A stretch of DNA of 64,000 nucleotides from Triatoma infestans. Its lineage: Eukaryota > Arthropoda > Insecta > Hemiptera > Reduviidae. Under the pieces are notes generated by a model. The model was not told the DNA's origin. It made no database searches and saw only the letters and a program-made list of their open reading frames with translations. Below, in pieces: positions 57,293 through 64,000 of this stretch. Both the position numbers and the translations under genes were made by a program. The first letter of the stretch is position 1; each line of letters starts with the position of its first letter. The stretch lies in the NCBI GenBank assembly GCA_011037195.1, contig JAAEAF010002342.1, forward strand, positions 62,001 to 126,000, read 5' to 3'.

Positions 57293-57525
57293 TTTAGATC
57301 AGAGACATTTTCCGTGGTAGCCTGCTTCATTTTATGGTCATCGACTTGTTTCGGGCGTTCGCCCATCTTCAGGATGCTTTTTATCAAACAATGTAGTAAC
57401 ATAGACTTGCATAAAGCAAATTCAGTTTACACACTGAAAATGGGCGGAAGCCCGAAACCGGTCGATGACCACGAAAAGAAGCGGCTATCACGGAAAATGT
57501 CTCTGATGCTCTCTACACGTACTTG
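57293..57525. mobile_element. Family C fold-back element (C8)
   Basis: Left arm ATCAGAGACATTTTCCGTGG; right arm CACGGAAAATGTCTCTGATG. Loop region with CACACTGAAAATGGGCGGAA. This C copy is part of the inverted duplicate. Confidence 0.7.
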
Positions 57526-58652
57526 GTGAATTAGCTCTGACGATGGATGAAAGTCCGAAACTGGTCAGGAACGAAATTAATATGCATGCTACTATGGATA
57601 AAGTACCAAAAAAATATCTATTTATTTTTTTCATTTTCAATGGACGCTTAGTTTACAAAAACAAGATAACTATTTATGGCGTACATGTTATTCGTAGGGA
57701 AAGTGGATAAACAAGGGAAAGTTGTGCAAGCATAAAACTGCGAGAGAGCAGAGTACGAAGCATTCTTTGATGCAATGGAAAATAGTAAAATACAAAAATA
57801 AGAAAGTGATAGTTCTAACAAACAGATGTATACCATAAGTCAGGAAGTTGTACTTGCTGAACGATTAATGGTGGTACATTGGGTAAAAAGATAAATCATA
57901 AATATTTTTTTAGAACCGGATAGTCGTAGTTACAATAACGAGTTGATTTTAAAACGGCAGAAAAGAAAATTGGATTCTTAAATTCTGCGAAGATTCTTAA
58001 ATAATTTAGATACAGAACCCGATTGGCTTTGTGATACTAAGATTTGAAGGGAAGATAAAGTGGCCAATATTTCAAACAGGCCGCGCTACTAAAGAGTAGA
58101 AGTCAACTAAAAAAAGCAGATGTGATTTTTAGAGAGATAGAGAATAGCTGTTAAAACCAGATATTCATAGACGGAAATATTCATGGACCCAGCGTATAAC
58201 AAAGATCCGTCTACCGAGACCAACTAAAACTGTGAAAAGAAGAAGCTTTAGGATGATATATGTAGGCGTAAACTAAATAAAATGTAAAAAGATTTTAAAA
58301 GGCATACATTTCCAGTGTGTACACTTGTCTTGAATAAAATGTTGTTGGGATTGTGAGGAAAAGTGATACTTTTTTAAGTTCATGTTGCATAAAAGATGAT
58401 GACAAAGTAGACATTCATATAAATATCCGAGTGAAATTTAGATAAATCACTCAGTTATTCATATAAATATTCTAGGACTTACCTATACAATTTTGCTAGT
58501 TGCTGTGATTTATTCTGACTTAATGTTTTTGTACAATGTATAGTGATAGTCGTCTATGTATTCTGTGCTTATTTATAGCGAAATATTGTGAAATTCGTGA
58601 AAGAAAAAACCTTGTAATAATGTTACATTAATTCAAAAGTACGTGAGTGAAG
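57293..58652 (-). repeat. 1.36-kb inverted duplicate, copy 2
   Basis: Reverse complement of 48385-49778. It includes a C fold-back (C8, 57293-57525), a D arm (57525-57612), then unique-looking sequence to the boundary near CAAAAGTACGTGAGTG at 58640. Its frame at 57648-57836 (minus) equals the copy 1 frame with one residue changed. Confidence 0.85.
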
Positions 58653-58654
58653 TA

Positions 58655-58778
58655 CTTAAGCAGTGTGATAACACAGACGGCGCTGTGCCCGAAACCGGTC
58701 GATGACCATAAAAGGAAGCAGGCTACCACGGAAAATGCTTTTCAGCTCTGCTGAACCACAACCACCACAACAAAAATT
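58655..58778 (+). mobile_element. Family C right arm, internally deleted (C9)
   Basis: AGTGTGATAACACAGAC then directly GCCCGAAACCGGTCGATGAC, so the CTGANGA side of the core is deleted. It ends CAACCACCACAAC. It abuts the inverted duplicate. Confidence 0.6.
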
Positions 58779-58975
58779 TAGATATTTAATCTTTGGAACT
58801 TTTTGTAAATTGTTTATAACATACTTAGTCCTGGCCATAAAAATTGACACAAAAAGTGCAAACAAAAATTGCAAAGATTATATTGTGTATTATATCGTGA
58901 TCTAGTTAGTTGCACTTTGTACCTAATTAGTAAGATTTAAATGCTAGTCAGTAAGAATTATTAACTTATTTCATT

Positions 58976-59390
58976 AACATGATAAGAGGTGACAAAGAAA
59001 AACGTATTGCTGTAAATAGTTCTTCCACAAGGTGGAGAAACTTCTCCAGAAGGTGGGCAAATAGGTTCTCAGATTTTTTTGAAACACTTCATTCTCTGAC
59101 AAGCCTTGAGGCATCTTATCGCACCACTAATACGTACAGCTATTTCAATGAACGTCTTCGTTCTGGGCGTCCGATTAGTTTGTCCTAGAAAACTTGATTA
59201 AAGCTTTGACAGCCTGATCGGAAGAAACTCTCTTAATGGAACAAAAAAAAAAAAACGTGTCTCGCCAAAAAATGAGCATTTCAGAAAGAGGCTAAGTCCG
59301 AAGACTATTTAAAAGCGATCTGGATATGAATGCTTATCGAAAAATCACAGCTCAAAGAATGAGCTAATGTAAGTGACTTAACCAGTGTCT
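58976..59390 (+). pseudogene. IS630/mariner-like transposase N-terminal fragment
   Basis: Across three frames the product has an SGRPISLS segment (near 59160-59185), VSRQKMSISER near 59255, and then VRRLFKSDLDMNAYRKITAQRMS near 59297-59365. A GRP linker followed by a 'VRR..K.DL...Y.K' second helix-turn-helix is typical of the DNA-binding half of IS630-Tc1-mariner transposases. The frame is broken by indels and no DDE domain follows. Another TE-derived HTH protein is possible. Confidence 0.45.
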
Positions 59391-60480
59391 CTTTATTATT
59401 ATTATTCCAAGAAATGATTCTAGCATCATTCTGGGAGTATAGAAAGGTCACGGCTACTTTCATAGAAAAGTCTTTTTTATTAAGTTTTACATTCTCCAAC
59501 TAATATAAACATTGATAATAACTGAACTTTTATAGTAATAATTTAAGTTTTTAAGAAAATATCTATGTAAAGTTCGTCAATAATATCTATGTGAATTGCA
59601 GAAAGAGCAAATCGTGTATATATTTCTCAACAGATTATTTTTTTGTTTTAATTAATATTCTACTTCAAAAATGTTTTATTAAATTGATTATTTAAAAATT
59701 AATAATCAGGTGGAAGTGAATCTAAGACTTACTTATTACAAACAATAAAAGAGAAAAATAAGGAGAAATATAAAAAATGAATCATTTCATTCATCTTATA
59801 TTTTAAAACAAGATCATTTAAAAAGTGACCAATTAGTTACTCTTTTTATCTTTGCCTTCCTTTTATAACTTAATTATTTCGAAAGAAGTAGAAAAGTTGC
59901 CTACAGTATAGCTATCGTCTTTCCTTCCTTTGTTTTATCACTAAAGACTCATAATATGTACTGATTAACAAAAAAAAAAGAAAAGATTATATATATCTTT
60001 TATTTCCAACGAATTAATTAATAACGATAAATTTTAGAATAAATAAATATATAGCGCCAATTTGTTAAACATTGGTAATCTTATAAACTAAATTACAAAT
60101 ATTAATATTAAATTAATAAAAAGTATTTAATAACCAATATCCAATCAGCTTTAGCTATGGGCCATTCTCAGAGTGTCTAAATAGTCATTTTTATATCCAT
60201 TTAATTAATTTCTATTATAATATTTCTTATGAAATTAATTATATAATAATAAAGAAATGTACCTTATTTTCTCAGTAAATTAATTATCAATTATTAATAA
60301 TTTTGACAATATCAATTGCAACTAATTCATTTATATCTTAAGAAATTTCCAAATCAAGGTCCAAATCTCTTATTCAAATATATATTTTATTTATTTAATT
60401 TTAATTTACAATGGCAACCTAAAGTTTGGATAGTTTCTGATAATCCCAATAAACTTTTGTAAATAATTAATCCGCACTTT
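59391..60480. other. AT-rich, no gene recognised
   Basis: Nothing identified. Confidence 0.3.
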
Positions 60481-60484
60481 CTCC

Positions 60485-60690
60485 AGGCTATTCGCAAGAA
60501 TTTTTACTGGGAAAAGAAAGAGAGGACGCCCGAGGATACGTTGGTTTGACGTCCTTTTTTAAATAAGGTTGGAATGACAGAATGGCGAAGACAGGCATAT
60601 GTCCAGGAGTTATGAAGGGAAATTTTAGGGATGCCAAAGTCAATCTCAGACTGTAGAGCTGAAGAAGAAGGGAATTCACAAGTCTCAACT
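60485..60690 (+). pseudogene. Endonuclease-RT LINE C-terminal fragment
   Basis: The plus frame from 60486 reads RLFARIFTGKRKRGRPRIRW then FDVL. The GKRKRGRPR.RW block marks the C-terminal end of the insect endonuclease/RT LINE group. Stops follow and the rest (GYEGKF, TVEPK-like) is eroded. It may belong to the same family as the fragment at 55335. Confidence 0.7.
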
Positions 60691-60868
60691 CGTAAATCTC
60701 GGAAATATATACCTAACATTGAAGGAAATAACAACTGAATTTAATAAACGCTTCCTGGAGGGTCCCAAGCAGTAGGTTTTACCCAATAGCATTAACCATA
60801 TATGAGCATTCTGTACTCAGTAAGGAAAAAAATATGTAATGTCATAACAAGAAGGAAAATATATAATT

Positions 60869-61640
60869 TGTAATTATACAAAATTATAACTAGTGGTGCC
60901 AGCCAGTCGCTCTATTATTCAGGTCAAGAGCCGCGGTCAGTGCACGGTCAAAGGGACCGCCAAAGACACAATGCCTTCAAAAGGGTCATTTTACGGTCAG
61001 TACACAGAAGCGGCCTGGCCAATATACAAGGATAAACAAACACTCAAAATACTGACCACATGGCTACAGTCCTTTGATAACTGACATCACTTGTTACCGC
61101 ACCTGTTCGCCGACCTATTCAAGACCTAGGGTCAACACACGGCAATAAACAAACTCTCAAAATACCGACCACCTGGCTACAGTCTTTTGATAACCGCCAA
61201 CACCTGTTGCCAGACCTATTCAAGACCTAGTGTCAACACACGGCAAGAGATGTTTTAGTGTGACCCGTAATACACACTTGTCAATGTGTAAGTGATGGCA
61301 ATATAACGTCTCTCCACAAGAAGAGGGGAGGATTATTCTTCAGTATTTTATCAGCGTAACATCAAGATTCTACCAGTGACATAATTCATACATCGGAGCG
61401 CGTCCCTATCTAAGTATTTAAAACATATATTTATTTACCATCATTATAGTTGTGCATTCTAGTTACAATTTAAATCATTTTAAATTAATTGTAGTTTATC
61501 TTTTAAATTATTGTTAAAATACATATATATCTATTTTCGTAAATTAGTAATTCATATCCCGAGTAACAAATCTCTAACTAACTCCCAACTATTCATCGCA
61601 TCACAACACCTCTCCAAGACATCTGAGCCCATTACAAAGA
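60869..61640 (+). repeat. LTR-like region with 108-bp tandem duplication
   Basis: Bounded loosely by TGTAATTATACA and CCCATTACA, the end type seen in E, F and H. Two units (about 61029-61140 and 61141-61250) share AAACTCAAAATAC-type sequence, TGGCTACAGTC and ACCTATTCAAGACCTAG. TATTTAAAACATATA near 61415 is promoter-like. No target duplication and no second copy, so the LTR reading is tentative. Confidence 0.4.
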
Positions 61641-61689
61641 TTGAGTTGTTAGTTAGAATTAAAAAAATATTGAGTTGAGAAACTACCCA

Positions 61690-61956
61690 ATGGTTTGTAT
61701 TGTTCAGTTCGCATGGATTACGTCACATATAGTATTAAGGGCAATGAGATAGCCGACCAGAAAAGAGTCATGAGATATCGACATGCACCTACAGATCTAC
61801 TTGCTATAAAGGAGAAAGCGTTAGCAACTTGCCAAGGAAAGTACATATACGATATACGGAGAATAAATGTTCTAAAAGCATAAACCCTGGTTTATAAGCG
61901 AGGCAACAACATAAAGGTAATGCCGCATTATATCGTATATAGACTTAGAACAGATC
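61690..61956 (+). pseudogene. LINE RNase H domain fragment
   Basis: The 62-codon frame at 61695 has YSIKGNEIADQ near 61727-61760, the G(I/N)E.AD motif of RNase H with its conserved E and D, as in I- and R1-group LINEs. A YKRGNN segment and YIVYRLRTDHG follow by the insertion point at 61957. The N-terminal RNase H aspartate, RT and endonuclease are absent. It continues after the B5 insertion. Confidence 0.65.
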
Positions 61957-61960
61957 ACGG

Positions 61961-62490
61961 TGTAGTGGAAGAAGAAATGCAAAAATAAATAGTTTTGAAA
62001 AATATTTTAAGTGAAATAATTGTGGCAAAAATAATGTATCTTAGAGTCAGGTACTATACTTTAAGGTCTTTGCTGCGAAAGAGACAAAAGCACTGGAATC
62101 CGTTAGGAAAATAACAATGCCACTTGGCCAACTCTTTTGTAAGAGAAAATCCCCTGTTAGAGAGGGATTCCTTCAAGACAGTCTGCGTTCTGTCTTCAAA
62201 AAAGAATAGTCTGAGCTAGACATTTCACCAGAACACTTCAGGACTGTGCCAGTTATAAGTTAAAACATAAGAGTTTTGCACTTAATCTAGATAAATAATT
62301 GATTTATAAACATAATTAAGATAAATGATAATAAAGATAATAAATTTAAATTTAATCTGCCAGTGTTTTCTTTAATATTTCTTATTACTTCTCTTCTCTT
62401 TGAACATACAAACACAAGCCCTTTTACTAAACCGCTCGTGCTACACAAGCTACCAGCACACAAACACACAACATCACCAATCACATTTCA
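61961..62490 (+). mobile_element. Family B LTR-like element in LINE (B5)
   Basis: 530 bp, TGTAGTGGAAGAAG to CACATTTCA; ACGG at 61957-61960 and 62491-62494. The same internal landmarks as B1 (ATGCCACTTGGCCAACTC, TCAAGACAGTCTGCGTTCTG). Confidence 0.78.
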
Positions 62491-62494
62491 ACGG

Positions 62495-62735
62495 TATCTG
62501 CAATAAATATCTTACTATAATTGGAATGTTAAGTTCCCCAAACTATGCTATCTGTGGTGACACAAAGTCGCTCACACATATAATTATGGTTTGGCCTGCA
62601 TAAGACGAGAAGAGAAATATGTTATTAGAAAATATAACACCATCCCAATTTAACTATAAAATGATTGTTGATAAAGCTATAATAAGGGAAATATACAATG
62701 CAATAGTGGATTTTATAGATGCAATAAAAATGATT
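62495..62735 (+). pseudogene. LINE C-terminal zinc-knuckle remnant
   Basis: Continues the LINE after B5: GMLSSPNYAICGDTKSLTHI near 62527-62585, then a IM.WPA segment. It corresponds to the G...SP.C..C....S..H....C end of I-group LINEs with the first cysteine changed. A final segment ITPSQFNYKMIVDKAIIREI follows near 62630-62690. Confidence 0.6.
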
Positions 62736-62849
62736 TTTTTTTTTTCATAATAATGTTACTGGCTGAATGCTATAAATTGCAAAGCCAAAAAAACTTAATT
62801 CTGCCACTCACTATCACTAGCATTACACTAGCATTGACACTAGAGAGGA

Positions 62850-63290
62850 TTTAGCGAGGCCACTGGCGATTAAGCCATGTAGGATTGTCGGGAAGGGTGC
62901 ATCGGACTAGAGGATTAGAGTGTGAAGATAAGGTACTATGGAGTTTCTTATATCTGACTTTGGTTACTTCTGGTAGAAAGGAGATTTTTAGATTATTGTG
63001 GAAGGTTTGATTGAAAACTTAATAAGGAGCGTTGACTATTGTTTGGAGGATTTTGAATTATAGGGATTGGACACGACTGAGGTGGAAACGTTTGGCTAAA
63101 CCCCACAGTTCAATGCCGTAAGTCCAGATAGATTTGACGAATGAATTATAAATTAAATGTTTGTAGCGAAGTCTAGATCTCTGTCTAGAAGTCGTTTTAT
63201 TTGTCTGTAGCGTGTGTGCAATTACTTTCCTTTTGAATCAAATCTGAGGGTTCCAATATCGATGTACATCCCAAGGTAGCGGGTTATTCA
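62850..63290 (-). pseudogene. Antisense Jockey-type LINE C-terminal fragment
   Basis: On the minus strand: RYLGMYIDIGTL near 63275, HTRYRQIKRLL near 63185-63215, then a SGLTALNCGV block where others have TYG.ELWG. Next come KILQTIVNAPY, NQTFHNNLKISFLPEVTKVR and YKKLHSTLSSHSNPLV. It ends in LPDNPTWLNRQWPR near 62860. It is closely alike to the elements at 40262 and 18905 and lacks the RT catalytic part. Only few frame breaks. Confidence 0.8.
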
Positions 63291-63303
63291 AATATATATT
63301 TAT

Positions 63304-63310
63304 TTATTTA

Positions 63311-63341
<31 letters not shown>

Positions 63342-63344
63342 TAT
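63304..63344. repeat. (ATT)n microsatellite
   Basis: About ten ATT units. On the minus strand it directly follows the end of the LINE at 63345-64000 and so may be that element's 3' tail. Confidence 0.8.
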
Positions 63345-64000
63345 TGGTAGGCCAGGCTTCCATCAATGCATAACAAGTTCTTTTCCATTCATTTTATTCT
63401 AAAGCTACTCTTTACCACGTTACAACCCCCACATCTATTTCACATTTCTTAATCCAGTTTTGTTCTTATTCTATGTCTTCCTATTCATTTCCATAGGTCT
63501 CCAGTATAATGCTTTTCTCATCCATCTGTTGAGTAGTTTGAGCTACTTGGCCAACCCATTTCCATTTCTTTTTAATAATCGTCCTCCCTATTCCTTCCAT
63601 ACCAATTTCCTCTCTTACCCATTTATTACATTTCCTTTCCCTTCTTCTGACTTTAGCATGCTACTCTCTATAAGTCTCACCATCCTTCCTAGCTTTGTTA
63701 AATTACACTGGGTTACTGGCCAGGTTCCTTCCTTTACGTATCCACTTCTATATCTGACCTGAATAGTTTCCAATATTTATTATATACCTATTCCTATACC
63801 TAGACTAATTTCTTTAGTTATTCCTTCCTCTACATCTACCATCTGACCTAGATAAATAAATTCTTTTAATTCTTCTATATTTTTTCCCTTTAGTTGAACC
63901 GTTAATAAATCTTAATTATTTAACCACAATATTTTTGTTTTCTTAGGACTTATTTTTACGATTAACTCGTAACTTATTTGCTAAATTTCTCCTATAAGGC
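63345..64000 (-). pseudogene. Antisense endonuclease-RT LINE, C-terminal part
   Basis: The minus-strand product starts at the window edge with VKISPKKTKILWLNN (post-YADD block). It then has IEELKEFIYLGQMV near 63840-63880 and a KEISLGI segment. A thumb region follows, with NLTKLGRMVRLIESSMLK near 63640-63700. The C-terminal IIKKKWKWVGQVAQT near 63550-63590 and NEWKRTCYALMEAWP near 63350-63395 end it. Several stops. The catalytic core would lie beyond 64000. Confidence 0.78.

Noticed and set aside
63460..63762. 100-codon plus-strand frame
   Set aside because: It is antisense to the LINE RT on the minus strand, which has the recognisable motifs.

Overview
The window is TE-rich, AT-rich nuclear DNA from an animal, most likely an insect. 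Its Jockey-type, R1-like and RNase H-bearing LINE fragments, mariner pieces and tRNA-derived SINE are all usual in arthropods. A planthopper-like or other hemipteran source is only a guess from general character. I found no rRNA gene, no functional tRNA gene, no CRISPR array, no operon and no host protein-coding exon I can defend. Every open frame is short (longest about 170 codons), and those I can interpret are pieces of transposon proteins or lie inside repeats.

Most of the annotatable DNA belongs to a few interspersed families, named here by letter. Family A (about 20 copies, perhaps a fifth of the window) is roughly 1 kb, has a 15-bp terminal inverted repeat, and is built of about 2.5 monomers of roughly 290 bp, each carrying a CCGGAAGTG-type box. 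Family B (about 500 bp, TG...CA ends, 4-bp target duplications) looks like a solo LTR. LTR-like families E, F, G and H share TGTAAT.../...ATTATA-type ends and a U5-like TAAAGTCC motif. Families C and D are fold-back elements whose arms carry a hairpin core resembling a hammerhead ribozyme. Family K is a 1.1-kb fold-back element.

Layout: 0.2-1.3 kb, A copy; 5.1-7.5 kb, a Jockey LINE split by a B and an E insertion; 8.4-9.4 kb, an antisense LINE split by an F LTR; 10.3-10.5 kb, a SINE; 11-18.5 kb, A copies, an R1-like LINE end and a decayed LTR element (H) inside an A copy; 18.9-19.8 kb, an antisense Jockey LINE; 20.3-28.4 kb, A, B and C copies and a LINE tail; 30.4-35.6 kb, clustered A copies and a G LTR; 36.1-39.3 kb, a chimeric mariner with intact ends, an E LTR and a second mariner fragment; 40-46.9 kb, A, LINE, B, C and K nested together; 47.9-58.8 kb, C/D fold-backs and a 1.35-kb inverted duplication; 55-64 kb, several LINE fragments, an IS630/mariner-like HTH fragment and another B LTR.

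The elements form a nested record of insertions. B and E entered LINEs, B entered C, H and a LINE entered A, F entered a LINE, and C lies in the loop of K. Several insertions are supported by exact 4-5 bp target duplications read from the sequence. No genes here work together as a pathway.
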